Shown here in pieces: positions 16,652-25,893 of a DNA stretch of 47,640 bases. Position numbers and translations under genes: made by a program. The notes below the pieces were generated by a model that searched no databases, was not told where the DNA came from, and saw only the letters and a list, made by a program, of their open reading frames with translations. The DNA lies in NCBI GenBank assembly GCA_026414995.1, contig JAOAHY010000007.1, positions 1 through 47,640 of the forward strand, written 5' to 3'. Source of the stretch: Caldisericia bacterium. Lineage in GTDB: Bacteria > Caldisericota > Caldisericia > B22-G15. The stretch's first letter is position 1; each line of letters starts with the position of its first letter.

Positions 16652-17555
16652 TAAAGAGGAATTAATTAAAAGGATAGAAGAATTGTTTAATCAAGGAAAG
16701 ATAAGTGAAATTGTAAAAAATAAACTGATTGAAAAGGTTAAAGAGAGCACCAAAGAGGAAAAGATTGGAAAAATATTTAATAATATAATTTTAGAATCTA
16801 TTTCTGAAGATATAGAAATAATAGGAAAAGAAAATTTGAATGAAATTGTTTTTGAATATGGAAAAGAAGGTTTTGAAATTGAAGAAAGAGAGGGAACACT
16901 TTATATAAGGTCAAAATTGAAAAACATAGGAGTAAGTATAAACATCTTTGGATTTTCAACAAGAGAGACTTTGAGTGAAAAAATTAGGATTTTTGTACCA
17001 ACAAAAACAAATGCTTTAGTGAATACAGTGTCAGGTAATGTTGAAATAGAAAATATAAATGGAAATATTAAGATTAAATGTGTTAGTGGTGATATTGAAA
17101 TTAAAAATATAGATGGAGATATTGATTTATATTCAATTAGTGGTGATATTATTATTGAGAGTATAAATGGAAATTTTAAGTTAAATTCTAAATCTGGTGA
17201 TATAAATGCTAAAAATATAAATAAAAGTGGATTTATTAAGACTTATTCAGGTGATATAGATATAAATAAAGGTCATTTAGAAAAATTTATTTTATCAACT
17301 TTTAGTGGTGATGTTTCTATTTATAATTTAACACTTGAAGATTCTGTTGAAATTAAAACAATATCAGGAGATATCAATTTAACTACTTCTACAAAAGATA
17401 TTAATGTTTTCATTGAAACAAAAACAGGAGAAGGATCGATTATATATGAAGGCAAAATAACAAAGTTAACAAGAGGAGAAATAGGTTTTGGCTCAAAAGA
17501 TAAAAAAATAAATATAAAAACTTTAAGTGGAAATTATAAAATTGAGGTTATTTAA
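16644..17555 (+). CDS. DUF4097 beta-helix protein
   Basis: 303 aa. Residues 1-45 are helical and charged (EELIKRIEELFNQGKISEIVKNKL), like the N-terminal SHOCT-like segments seen with this family. From about 120 there is a run of roughly 20-residue rungs with the pattern SG(D/N)(I/V)xIxxINGxI (VNTVSGNVEIENINGNIKI, KCVSGDIEIKNIDGDIDL, YSISGDIIIESINGNFKL, and so on), a right-handed beta-helix typical of DUF4097. No signal peptide or membrane span is seen, so it is either cytoplasmic or delivered by a partner. Translationally overlaps the DUF2089 regulator. Ends four bases into the convergent diguanylate cyclase gene. Confidence 0.85.
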   Translation: MSDKEELIKRIEELFNQGKISEIVKNKLIEKVKESTKEEKIGKIFNNIILESISEDIEIIGKENLNEIVFEYGKEGFEIEEREGTLYIRSKLKNIGVSINIFGFSTRETLSEKIRIFVPTKTNALVNTVSGNVEIENINGNIKIKCVSGDIEIKNIDGDIDLYSISGDIIIESINGNFKLNSKSGDINAKNINKSGFIKTYSGDIDINKGHLEKFILSTFSGDVSIYNLTLEDSVEIKTISGDINLTTSTKDINVFIETKTGEGSIIYEGKITKLTRGEIGFGSKDKKINIKTLSGNYKIEVI

Positions 17556-19156
17556 GTTGCTCTCTTTAATTTTTTAGAATAATAGAGAGATTGATCAACT
17601 TCTTTTAAAATATCCTCATGTATAATTTCTGAATTAATCTGTTTTCCTTTATTTATATTTTTATTATAATAATCAGCAAAATTTATTGCTCCATATGAAA
17701 TTCCTATATCAAAAGTTTCAATAAATTTTGTAAATTCTTTTTTAAAACCTTCGTTTATTCTTCCAACAACAATTTCTGCTGTTGGTGGAGGAGTGTTTGG
17801 AAGGATAATTAAAAACTCATCTCCACCATATCTAAACACAAAATCAATCTTTCTAACGCACTTTTTTAACAATTCACTAAATTTTATTAAAAAATTATCT
17901 CCTTCAATGTGGCCATAATAGTCATTTATTAATTTAAATTTATCTAAATCAATCATTATAATTTGAAAATTTTCGTTTCTTCTTAAAAATACTTCAATAT
18001 TATAAATAATTATTTCTTTTAATTTTCTTCTATTGTATAAATTGGTTAATGGATCAGTTATGGATAAATTTTCTAATTTTAAATTTAACTCTTTTATCTC
18101 TCTAATCAATTCATCTTTTTCGTACATTGTTGAAATTATTTTTGAAAATGTCTCAAGATTTCTTACATCTCTTTCTTTAAATTTATATGGTTTTTTTGAA
18201 TCAACATTAAGTACTGCAACAACTTTATCTTTAAATAAAATAGGTACACCAATATAAGACCTTAAGTGAGTAACTTTAACCCAATATGGAACTTTCCAAA
18301 CATCATCAAATTTTAAAAGTTTTTTTGTTTCTTTTATCTCCTCTAAATTTTGTGGTTTTTGATTTTTAAATAATTCTTCTATTCGAAGTATCAAATTATC
18401 ATCAATTTTATCCCAAGCAATAAATTTATATCCACCATTTCTTAGTTCAATAATTGATGCTGTATCACCCTCAACAAGTTCTCTTGCAATTTTTAAAATA
18501 TTTTTTAAAAATGCCTCTCTATCGCCTAAATAGGAAGTTAAAAGAAGCGCTCCATCTCTTAACAAATCTTCTACTTTCTTCTGTTTATTTAAATTTAATA
18601 TTATTGTATTGGCAAAAAGAGAAAAAATAATTATATACAAACCTAATAAGATAGTTCTTTGAAAAACTAGTGGGAATGTAATGTTTATATTTTCAGTTGA
18701 ATAATATTGCAAAGTCTTAAAGATTTTGAAATATTGACCATATATTAATAAATAATAAAAAGCAATAGAAATAATACCTATAATAAAAGGAATATTAGGA
18801 ATTCTGTAAACAGAAACAGAAACTATTATTATAAAGTATATTACAAAAAGAGAGCTCATTATTCCACCAGTATAAAATATTACAAGAGTGATAAGAAAAA
18901 TTTCGATTATTGATAAAAGTATCAAGCTTAAGAAAATTTTATCTTGTTTTATTTTTTTAAAAATTAAATGAAAAAAAATTAAAATAAATAAATAAATTAA
19001 AGAGATATAAAAAAATGGCAATAAAGGATATTTTGTAAATTGAAGTAAACTATATAATAAATATAAAAAAATACCCATAAATGGCATTATGATTTTAAAC
19101 TTTATAAGTTCATTTTCAGTTTCAATTAACTCATTTTTTGATAAAACTGTTTTCAT
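17552..19156 (-). CDS. Membrane-bound GAF-GGDEF diguanylate cyclase
   Basis: 534 aa. About six membrane helices (residues 25-190), a GAF domain (about 200-345: LLTSYLGDREAFLKNILKIARELVEGDTASIIEL ... SYIGVPILFKDKVVAVLNVDS), then a GGDEF domain with LTDPLTNLYNRRKL, MIDLDKFKLINDYYGH and an intact RYGGDEF active site. RKID sits exactly five residues before GGDEF, the product-inhibition I-site (RxxD). It should make c-di-GMP from two GTP and be feedback-inhibited. Start: no Shine-Dalgarno; TATAAT lies 11 bases before the ATG, so the mRNA is nearly leaderless. Divergent from the S58 peptidase gene with a shared promoter region. Confidence 0.93.
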   Translation of the reverse strand: MKTVLSKNELIETENELIKFKIIMPFMGIFLYLLYSLLQFTKYPLLPFFYISLIYLFILIFFHLIFKKIKQDKIFLSLILLSIIEIFLITLVIFYTGGIMSSLFVIYFIIIVSVSVYRIPNIPFIIGIISIAFYYLLIYGQYFKIFKTLQYYSTENINITFPLVFQRTILLGLYIIIFSLFANTIILNLNKQKKVEDLLRDGALLLTSYLGDREAFLKNILKIARELVEGDTASIIELRNGGYKFIAWDKIDDNLILRIEELFKNQKPQNLEEIKETKKLLKFDDVWKVPYWVKVTHLRSYIGVPILFKDKVVAVLNVDSKKPYKFKERDVRNLETFSKIISTMYEKDELIREIKELNLKLENLSITDPLTNLYNRRKLKEIIIYNIEVFLRRNENFQIIMIDLDKFKLINDYYGHIEGDNFLIKFSELLKKCVRKIDFVFRYGGDEFLIILPNTPPPTAEIVVGRINEGFKKEFTKFIETFDIGISYGAINFADYYNKNINKGKQINSEIIHEDILKEVDQSLYYSKKLKRAT

Positions 19157-19166
19157 TATTTTATTA

Positions 19167-19196
19167 AATTATATAATTAAAATAAAAAAATTCAAA
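19167..19196. promoter_or_regulatory. Shared, palindromic -10 region between divergent genes
   Basis: The palindrome AATTATATAATT (19167-19178) holds a TATAAT on each strand: minus 19173-19168 for the diguanylate cyclase (with TTTGAA at 19196-19191, spacing 17) and plus 19172-19177 for the peptidase (-35 not convincing). The whole intergenic space is 51 bases, so the two promoters must overlap. Confidence 0.45.
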
Positions 19197-19207
19197 AGGA
19201 GAAATTT

Positions 19208-20173
19208 ATGAAAGGAGTATATTTTGGACATTATGAAGATTTTGTAGGAATAACTGGTGTTTCTGTTATTATTTTTCCAGAAGGTGCTATAGGTAGTTGT
19301 GATGTAAGAGGTTCTGCTCCTGGAACAAGAGAAACTGACCTTCTTGAACCTACTAAAATGGTAGATAAAATTCATGCAATTTGTCTTTCTGGGGGAAGTG
19401 CTTTTGGACTTGCTGCTTCATCTGGAGTTATGAAATATTTAAAAGAGAAAAATATTGGTTTTGATACACCTTTTGGAAAAGTTCCAATTGTTCCTTCTGC
19501 AATAATATATGATCTAGGAATTGGAAAATCTGATATATTTCCAGATGAGGAGATGGGGTATAAGGCATGTCTTAATTTATCAGAGGAACCGCATGAAGGG
19601 TCTATTGGTGCAGGAACTGGAGCAACTGTTGGAAAAATTTTAGGAATGGCTAAATCTACAAAAAGTGGAGTTGGGTTTTATTCTGAAAAAATTCATGGTG
19701 TAGAAATTGCGGCTTTTTCAGTAGTTAATGCCTTTGGAGATGTTTATGAAAATGGAAAAATAATTGCTGGTGCAAGAAAATTATTTGGTAAAGGTTATTT
19801 AAATACAGAAGAATATCTTAAAACTTTTGTTGGATTTCTTACAATGAATAAAATAGAAAATACAACACTTGTTGTTGTTTTAACTGATGCGAAGTTAAAG
19901 AAATGGGAGGCTAAAAAAATTAGTGAAATGGCTCATGATGGAGTTGCAAGAGCAATAAAACCTGTTCATACAATGATTGATGGAGATATTGTTTTTACTG
20001 TAAGCACATGCAAAGGGAAAGAAATTGACCTCACAACTCTAGGAACTTATGCAGCAAAGGTAACAGAAAAATCTATTATAAGAGCTATAAAAGTTTCAAA
20101 ATCTCTTGGTGGAATTCCTTCATTTGAAGATTTAAAAGATTTTATCCAAGAAGATAATCAAGAATCATCATGA
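19208..20173 (+). CDS. P1 (S58/DmpA) family self-processing aminopeptidase
   Basis: 321 aa with AAAAGGAG before the ATG. Family features: VGITGVSVIIFPEGAIGSCDVRGSAPGTRETDLL at the N-terminus, ICLSGGSAFGLAASSGVMKYL, and EGSIGAGTGATVGK near 138-151, then the C-terminal ALTDAK/HDGVARAI-like block (VVVLTDAKLKKWEAKKISEMAHDGVARAI). Enzymes of this N-terminal-nucleophile-like fold cleave themselves and then remove N-terminal D- or beta-amino acids from peptides. The exact nucleophile is not fixed from sequence alone; a Thr or Ser in the middle of the chain is expected. Cytoplasmic. Its last 32 bases overlap the convergent ZIP gene. Confidence 0.88.
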   Translation: MKGVYFGHYEDFVGITGVSVIIFPEGAIGSCDVRGSAPGTRETDLLEPTKMVDKIHAICLSGGSAFGLAASSGVMKYLKEKNIGFDTPFGKVPIVPSAIIYDLGIGKSDIFPDEEMGYKACLNLSEEPHEGSIGAGTGATVGKILGMAKSTKSGVGFYSEKIHGVEIAAFSVVNAFGDVYENGKIIAGARKLFGKGYLNTEEYLKTFVGFLTMNKIENTTLVVVLTDAKLKKWEAKKISEMAHDGVARAIKPVHTMIDGDIVFTVSTCKGKEIDLTTLGTYAAKVTEKSIIRAIKVSKSLGGIPSFEDLKDFIQEDNQESS

Positions 20174-20882
20174 CAAGAAAGCCAACAATTATTGAAAAAG
20201 TTGCTTCTTTTTCATACCCCCTTCTATGACTTTCTGGAATTATCTCATCTGATATTACATAAAGCATTGCGCCACCTGCAAAAGAAAGTGCAAAGGGTAA
20301 GATTTTTATAAAAATTTTTACAAGAATAAAACCTAAAAAAGCCATAATTGGTTCAAATATTCCAGTCAAAAAAGAAATCAAAAGTGCCTTACTTTTTGAA
20401 TAACCCTCTCCAAAAAGAGGAAGAGCAACTGCAAGACCTTCTGGCATATTTTGAAGTCCAATTGCTGTTGCAATAATAATTCCTGTTTTGAAATCGTTTG
20501 AACCAAAGCCAACACCAACAGCAAGACCTTCAGGTAAATTATGTAAAGTAATTGCATAAATAAAAAGCCATATCTTTTTCAACCTTGAACTTGGCCCTTC
20601 TTCACCTTTTATAAAATGAGTGTGTGGTGTAATTTTATCAAGAAAAGAAAGGAAAATTGAACCAGTAATAACACCTATAACTGTAATAAAAACACCTCCT
20701 CTTTCAAGAGAAGGTAAAAGCAAACTAAAAAATGTTGCAGCAAGCATAACACCTGCTGCAAAACCTAAAAGTGCATCAATATATTTAAATTGAATATCTT
20801 TTTTCACAAATAAAATTGGTAATGATCCAAGACCTGTTAAAAGTCCAGGAATTATTAATCCTAAAAAAACTATCCAATTCAT
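20142..20882 (-). CDS. ZIP-family divalent metal transporter
   Basis: 246 aa, about eight membrane helices. The two ZIP metal-site motifs are intact: HNLPEGLAVGVGFG in helix 4 and GLQNMPEGLAVALPL in helix 5, with a HTHF-containing loop (TPHTHFIKGEEG) between helices 3 and 4. The C-terminal half has SDEIIPESHRRGYE, as in ZupT/GufA-type proteins. It imports Zn, and possibly Fe or other divalent metals. It lies eight bases after feoB on the same strand and is probably cotranscribed with it under the DtxR-like regulator. The 3' end overlaps the convergent peptidase gene. Confidence 0.92.
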   Translation of the reverse strand: MNWIVFLGLIIPGLLTGLGSLPILFVKKDIQFKYIDALLGFAAGVMLAATFFSLLLPSLERGGVFITVIGVITGSIFLSFLDKITPHTHFIKGEEGPSSRLKKIWLFIYAITLHNLPEGLAVGVGFGSNDFKTGIIIATAIGLQNMPEGLAVALPLFGEGYSKSKALLISFLTGIFEPIMAFLGFILVKIFIKILPFALSFAGGAMLYVISDEIIPESHRRGYEKEATFSIIVGFLVMMILDYLLG

Positions 20883-20890
20883 ATTTAATA

Positions 20891-22816
20891 TTATATCAAG
20901 TTAGATAAAATAAAATTTAATAATCCACCAATTAGAATTGCAAATATAATTTGGAAAATTGTTATCAAAAGGGAAAACAATAAACCTATTTCTTTTTTCA
21001 AACTTGCAAATGTTGCTATACATGGAAAATAAAATAGTGTAATTATAGAATATATTATTATTTGTTTAAAATTCATAATTGATAAAATATCTTCTGTTCC
21101 AAAAAGAGAAAAAAGCATTAAAAGAGTTAATTCTTTTCTTAAAATTCCAAATATTAGTGGAACTGCTGTTAATGAAGGTAAACCTAAAAATTTATTAAAA
21201 AATGGAGAGACTATTATAACAAAAGAATCTAGATAATTAGACAAACTAAGAATTTGCATAATAAAACTTCCTAAAATTATTATAGGAAAGGCAAAATAAA
21301 TAAAATCTCTTATTCTAAACCAAGATTGTCTAAATATAATTTTCATTGATGGTTTTCTTAAAGGTGGCATCTCCATTATAAGACCATAACTTTTACCAGG
21401 TACAATAATTGATAATATTTTTCCTATTAAAAAAATAACTATTATGTCAATTAAATAAATTATTAAAACATATTTAAATCCTAAAAAAATTCCAACAAGA
21501 CCAAGTATTACAATTGTTCTAGCGCTACAAGGAACAAGAGTTGCTAGAGTTGCAGTTATAAATTTTTGTTTTTTTGTTTCAAGAATCCTTGAACCAAGAA
21601 CTGCTGGAACATTACATCCAAAACCAAGTATTAAAGGAAAAAAGGCTTTTCCATGAAGACCGATAAGATGCATAAATGTATCTGTTAAAAAAGCAACTCT
21701 TGCTAAATATCCTGAATCTTCAAGAAAAGATAAAAGAATATAAAAAGGTATAAGATATGGTAAAGCAATAGACAATCCCCCAATTACTCCATCAAATATT
21801 CCATCAATTAAAAGTTTTTTTGTTAATGAAGAAATTTTTAAACTTAAAATAGCTTCTTTTATTTTTTCAAAAATAGAATCAAGTAATCCACCAAAAATTC
21901 TTCCAAAACCAAAAATTAAGTAAAAAATTAAAAATAGAAAGGTAATTAAAAAGATGTATCCTAAAATTGGATGTAAAAAAATTTTATCTAAATAGAATGA
22001 TAATGGAAATTTTCTTTCTCTTTTATGCAAAACCTCTTTTGTAATTTTATTACAGATATTATATTTTTCTTGAGTTAAAATAAGAGATATCTCTTCTCCA
22101 TGAATATCTTCAAGTTCATTAACAAATTTATTCACAATTTCAAGAATTCTTGAATCTTTAAATTTATTAATAATTTCCTCATCTTTTTCTAATAACTTTA
22201 TTGCAACCCATCTTTTGGGATATAGAAAATCTTTGGGTAAAATTTCCATCAATTTTTTTATTCTTTCTTCAACCTCTTTTCCATAACTAATTTCAATTGG
22301 TTTGACTTTAATATTCTTTTCATATATCTCAATGCATTTTTCAATTAATCTATCAATACCTTTATTTTCTACTGCAACTGTTGGAATAACAGGAACTCCT
22401 AAAATCTCTTCCAATTTTTTTATATCTATTGAAAAGCCACTTTCTTCAAGTAAATCAATTTGGTTTAATGAAATTAATAAATTAACATTTAACTCAATAA
22501 GTTGAAGAGTAAAAAATAAATTTCTTTCAAGATGAACTGCATCAACAACATTTATAACTATATCTGGTTTTTCCTCTAATATAAAATTTCTTGTTATTAA
22601 CTCTTCTTCAGAATATGCAGAGAATGAATATATTCCTGGTAAATCTATTACTCTTATTTTATAGCCCTTATAAATTAGATATCCCTCTTTTCTTTCAATA
22701 GTTTTACCAGGCCAATTACCTATTATTTGATGTGATCCAGTTAATTCATTAAAAATTACGCTTTTTCCTACATTAGCATTTCCAGCAAGAGCAATTGTTA
22801 GTTCTTTTTCACCCAT
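20891..22816 (-). CDS. feoB: Ferrous iron transporter FeoB
   Basis: 641 aa. N-terminal G-domain: GNANVGKS (G1, 11-18), IGNWPGKTIERKEG (G2), DLPGIYSFS (G3), NQID (G4); then a GDI-like helical segment, and a membrane part with two Gate domains and FeoB_C (helices from about 280 to the end). SARTIVILGLVG and GFGCNVPAVLGSR are the conserved Gate/Cys motifs. It moves Fe2+ into the cell, driven or gated by GTP. Translation overlaps the upstream DtxR-FeoA gene by 19 bases. No free-standing feoA was found here; the regulator carries the FeoA-like domain. Iron would serve the hydrogenase and Fe-S proteins encoded divergently. Confidence 0.96.
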   Translation of the reverse strand: MGEKELTIALAGNANVGKSVIFNELTGSHQIIGNWPGKTIERKEGYLIYKGYKIRVIDLPGIYSFSAYSEEELITRNFILEEKPDIVINVVDAVHLERNLFFTLQLIELNVNLLISLNQIDLLEESGFSIDIKKLEEILGVPVIPTVAVENKGIDRLIEKCIEIYEKNIKVKPIEISYGKEVEERIKKLMEILPKDFLYPKRWVAIKLLEKDEEIINKFKDSRILEIVNKFVNELEDIHGEEISLILTQEKYNICNKITKEVLHKRERKFPLSFYLDKIFLHPILGYIFLITFLFLIFYLIFGFGRIFGGLLDSIFEKIKEAILSLKISSLTKKLLIDGIFDGVIGGLSIALPYLIPFYILLSFLEDSGYLARVAFLTDTFMHLIGLHGKAFFPLILGFGCNVPAVLGSRILETKKQKFITATLATLVPCSARTIVILGLVGIFLGFKYVLIIYLIDIIVIFLIGKILSIIVPGKSYGLIMEMPPLRKPSMKIIFRQSWFRIRDFIYFAFPIIILGSFIMQILSLSNYLDSFVIIVSPFFNKFLGLPSLTAVPLIFGILRKELTLLMLFSLFGTEDILSIMNFKQIIIYSIITLFYFPCIATFASLKKEIGLLFSLLITIFQIIFAILIGGLLNFILSNLI

Positions 22817-23340
22817 ATTCTATTTACAACTCCTTTTCCAAGAGCAAGGTTATAACCTCTTACAGATATTTCAATTGGACCAAATAGTGCTTTTCTTATA
22901 ACTTTTATTTTTGTATGAGGAGTAAGACCTAAATCACACAATCTTTGAATAAACCCTTTTCCACCTCTTATTATTATAACTTCAACCTCTTCTCCTTCTT
23001 TTATTAAAGACAGTGGTATTAAATTTTTGTATTCATCTTCTTTAACATAGTGTTCTAATTCACATGCTTTTTCATGAGCGAAACCTTCAGGAACACCAAT
23101 ATTTTTTAAAAAATCTTCAACAAATTCATGTTTATTTTTTATACTTTCACCTTCAATTGAGCCCTCTTTAGTTAATAATATAAAACCATCTTTTAAAATA
23201 ATCTTTTTTTCTAAAATTAAAGAATTAATAATATCTTCAATATTTAATGAACTAAATTCTTTTTTTAGTTCAGCTAAAGAAATCTTTTCTTCTTTTTTTC
23301 TAAATAAAAATTCTAAAATCTCTTCTTTAATCTCTTCCAT
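22798..23340 (-). CDS. DtxR-like metal regulator with C-terminal FeoA domain
   Basis: 180 aa. N-terminal winged helix (about 1-60: IKEEILEFLFRKKEEKISLAELKKEF...LTKEG), a DtxR-type dimerisation/metal-binding part (HEFVEDFLKNIGVPEGFAHEKACELEHYV, with His, Glu, Cys ligands), then an SH3-like FeoA domain (about 105-178: IIRGGKGFIQRLCDLGLTPHTKIKVIRKALFGPIEISVRGYNLALGKGVVNRIWV). DtxR repressors bind DNA with Fe2+ or Mn2+. It is the first gene of the feoB-ZIP operon, so it probably both senses iron and supplies the FeoA function. It lacks the longer linker of some DtxR proteins. Divergent from hypF. Confidence 0.86.
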   Translation of the reverse strand: MEEIKEEILEFLFRKKEEKISLAELKKEFSSLNIEDIINSLILEKKIILKDGFILLTKEGSIEGESIKNKHEFVEDFLKNIGVPEGFAHEKACELEHYVKEDEYKNLIPLSLIKEGEEVEVIIIRGGKGFIQRLCDLGLTPHTKIKVIRKALFGPIEISVRGYNLALGKGVVNRIWVKKN

Positions 23341-23397
23341 AAATTCTATTCTTGAAAAATTTTTTCAATAATATTATAACATATTAAAAATTTAGTG

Positions 23398-23403
23398 TAT
23401 AAT
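23398..23403 (+). promoter_or_regulatory. -10 box of the hyp operon, near-leaderless hypF
   Basis: TATAAT ends 12 bases before the hypF ATG at 23416, preceded by GTG. No Shine-Dalgarno is seen between them (AACTTATTAAG). A start site near 23410 would leave a leader of about six bases. Confidence 0.5.
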
Positions 23404-23415
23404 TAACTTATTAAG

Positions 23416-25659
23416 ATGAAAACTTATTTTTTTAAGATATATGGAAGAGTACAAGGAGTAGGGTTTAGACCTTTTATTTATAAACTTGCAAAAGAATTTG
23501 GATTAAATGGATATGTTGCAAATACATCTAGTTGTGTTGAAATAGTTTTGCAAGGTGAGAATATAAAAATAAAAAATTTTATTGAAAAGGTTAAAAAAGA
23601 TCCACCTCCTCTTTCAAAAATTGAAAAAATAGAAGAGAATCTAATAGAATTAGAAGAGTTTAAAGATTTTTTTATAAAAGAGAGTAAAGAAGATAAAGGT
23701 TTTAATTTTATTTCTCCTGATATTGCAATATGTGAAGATTGTCTTAAAGAACTTTTTAATCCAAATGATAGAAGATACATGTACCCATTTATTAATTGTA
23801 CAAATTGTGGCCCGAGATATACAATAATTGAAGATTTACCATATGATAGAGAAAAAACAACAATGAAAATTTTTAAAATGTGCGTTGATTGCGAAAAAGA
23901 GTATAAAGATCCTAATACAAGAAGATTCCATGCACAACCTAATGCTTGTTTTAATTGTGGACCTCATATTTGGATTGAGAATATAGAAGAAAAAAAGATT
24001 ATAAAAGAAAATATTTTTAAAGAAATTTCAAATATATTAAATAGTGGGGAATTAATTTTAATTAAAGGGGTTGGAGGTTTTCATATTGCTTGTGATGCAA
24101 CTAACGATTTAGCAGTAAAAAAATTAAGAGAAAAAAAGAAAAGACCAATAAAACCATTTGCATTAATGATGAAAGATATTGAGACAATTAAAAAATATTG
24201 TTTTGTTTCATATTTTGAAGAAGAGATTTTAAAATCTAAAGAAAGACCAATAATTTTGTTAAAAATTAAAGATCTTTTAGATATTTCGCCTAATGTTGCA
24301 CCGCAAAATAATTATCTTGGATTAATGCTTCCTTATGCTCCTTATCACTATTTACTTTTTGAAGAGTTCAACAAACCTCTTATAATGACAAGTGGTAATT
24401 TATCAGATGAACCAATTGTAAAAGATAATGATGAAGCAAAAGAAAAACTTAAAATCATTTCAAAGTTTTTTGTTTTTCATAATAGAGAAATAGAAAGAAG
24501 AATTGATGATAGTGTTATTTTTGTTGAAAGAGGAGAATTTCAATTTATTAGGAGAGCAAGAGGTTATGCACCAGACCCAATAAAGGTTAATATTAATTTG
24601 AAACCCACTCTTTCTCTTGGAGGAGAATTAAAAAATACATTCTCTCTTGGATATAAAAATTATGTTTTTATGAGTCCTCATATTGGTGATTTAAAAGATA
24701 AAGAAACTCTTGAAATATACGAAGAAACAATTTTTGAATTTATTAAACTTTTTAAAATTAATCCAGAAATTTTAGTTTGTGATCTTCACCCACAGTATCT
24801 TTCAACAGAATTTGGAGAGAAATTCAAAAATATTCTTGAAATAAAATATATCCAACATCATAAAGCACATGCATTAAGTTTGATTCTTGATAGAGAGATC
24901 AATGAAAAGACAATTATATTTTCTTTTGATGGAACAGGATATGGTGAAGATGGAAAAATTTGGGGTGGAGAAGTTTTTGTAGGAGATATTAATGAAATTA
25001 AGAGAGTTGCACATTTCAAATATTTTCCAATTACAAAAAGTGATTATTCAATTGAAAATCCAAAAAGAATTCTTTTTGTATACCTTTCTAAATTTTTGAA
25101 TGAGTATTCAGAAAAATTTTTATATAAATATAGTGAATTTGAAGTTGAATTGATTAAAAAAATGATAGAGAAAAATGAAAATCTTATAGAAACATCATCT
25201 TTAGGAAGAATTTTTGATATGGTTTCAAGTTTACTTGATATAAAAGATAAGGTTAGTTATGAAGGAGAGGCAGCAATTTCTCTTGAAATGTTATCATCAA
25301 AAAGTGAAACAAAAGATTTTTATAGTTATCAATTAATTGATGGAAATGAAATTGAAGTTGACTTTTTAAAAGTTATTCAAGGAATTATAGAAGATAAAGA
25401 AAGGTATACAAAAGATTACATAGGAAAAAAATTTCATAATACAATTGCAAAAATTATTTTTGATATCTCAAATATTTTTAAAGAAAAAGAACACATTAAT
25501 AATATTGGATTTAGTGGTGGCGTATTTCAAAACCGCCTTTTGATAAACTTAATATATGAGTTATTTGAAAAAAGTGATTTTAAACTATATTTTCATAGAA
25601 GAGTTCCAACAAATGATGGAGGAATATCATTAGGACAAATTATTTTAGGAAAGGAGTAA
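23416..25659 (+). CDS. hypF: Carbamoyltransferase HypF ([NiFe]-hydrogenase CN ligand synthesis)
   Basis: 747 aa, full length. Domains: acylphosphatase (1-90, RVQGVGFRPFIYKLA), two zinc fingers (CEDC...CTNCGPRYTI, CVDC...CFNCGPH, about 108-180), YrdC-like domain (about 195-370, LREKKKRPIKPFALM), Kae1-like carbamoyltransferase (about 385-740, IQHHKAHALSLI, DGTGYGEDGKIWGGE, GFSGGVFQNRLL). HypF makes carbamoyl-AMP from carbamoyl phosphate and passes the group to the C-terminal Cys of HypE. First gene of the hyp run; hypC follows after nine bases. It likely has little or no 5' leader. Confidence 0.97.
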   Translation: MKTYFFKIYGRVQGVGFRPFIYKLAKEFGLNGYVANTSSCVEIVLQGENIKIKNFIEKVKKDPPPLSKIEKIEENLIELEEFKDFFIKESKEDKGFNFISPDIAICEDCLKELFNPNDRRYMYPFINCTNCGPRYTIIEDLPYDREKTTMKIFKMCVDCEKEYKDPNTRRFHAQPNACFNCGPHIWIENIEEKKIIKENIFKEISNILNSGELILIKGVGGFHIACDATNDLAVKKLREKKKRPIKPFALMMKDIETIKKYCFVSYFEEEILKSKERPIILLKIKDLLDISPNVAPQNNYLGLMLPYAPYHYLLFEEFNKPLIMTSGNLSDEPIVKDNDEAKEKLKIISKFFVFHNREIERRIDDSVIFVERGEFQFIRRARGYAPDPIKVNINLKPTLSLGGELKNTFSLGYKNYVFMSPHIGDLKDKETLEIYEETIFEFIKLFKINPEILVCDLHPQYLSTEFGEKFKNILEIKYIQHHKAHALSLILDREINEKTIIFSFDGTGYGEDGKIWGGEVFVGDINEIKRVAHFKYFPITKSDYSIENPKRILFVYLSKFLNEYSEKFLYKYSEFEVELIKKMIEKNENLIETSSLGRIFDMVSSLLDIKDKVSYEGEAAISLEMLSSKSETKDFYSYQLIDGNEIEVDFLKVIQGIIEDKERYTKDYIGKKFHNTIAKIIFDISNIFKEKEHINNIGFSGGVFQNRLLINLIYELFEKSDFKLYFHRRVPTNDGGISLGQIILGKE

Positions 25660-25668
25660 ATTTTAAGA

Positions 25669-25893
25669 ATGTGTCTTGGAGTTCCTTTAAAGGTAATAAA
25701 AATTCTAAATCAAGATAAAGCAATTGTCTCAATGGGTGAATCATTTCTTGAAATAAATACGGTTTTTACACCAGAGATAAAAGAAGGAGATTATGTTATA
25801 GTACACGCTGGTTTTTCAATTTCAATACTTTCAAATGAAGATACAGAAGAGATAAATTCTCTTTTAAATGAATTAAAAAATGGAAAAGAATAA
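25669..25893 (+). CDS. hypC: Hydrogenase maturation chaperone HypC
   Basis: 74 aa. It starts MCLGVPLKV, the family signature in which Cys2 binds the Fe(CN)2CO unit; the initiator Met is expected to be removed. A GGAAAGGAG site lies upstream. The rest is an OB-like beta barrel (IVSMGESFLEINTVFTPEIKEGDYVIVHAGFSISIL), typical length. It works with HypD. hypD starts inside its last 14 bases. Confidence 0.97.
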   Translation: MCLGVPLKVIKILNQDKAIVSMGESFLEINTVFTPEIKEGDYVIVHAGFSISILSNEDTEEINSLLNELKNGKE

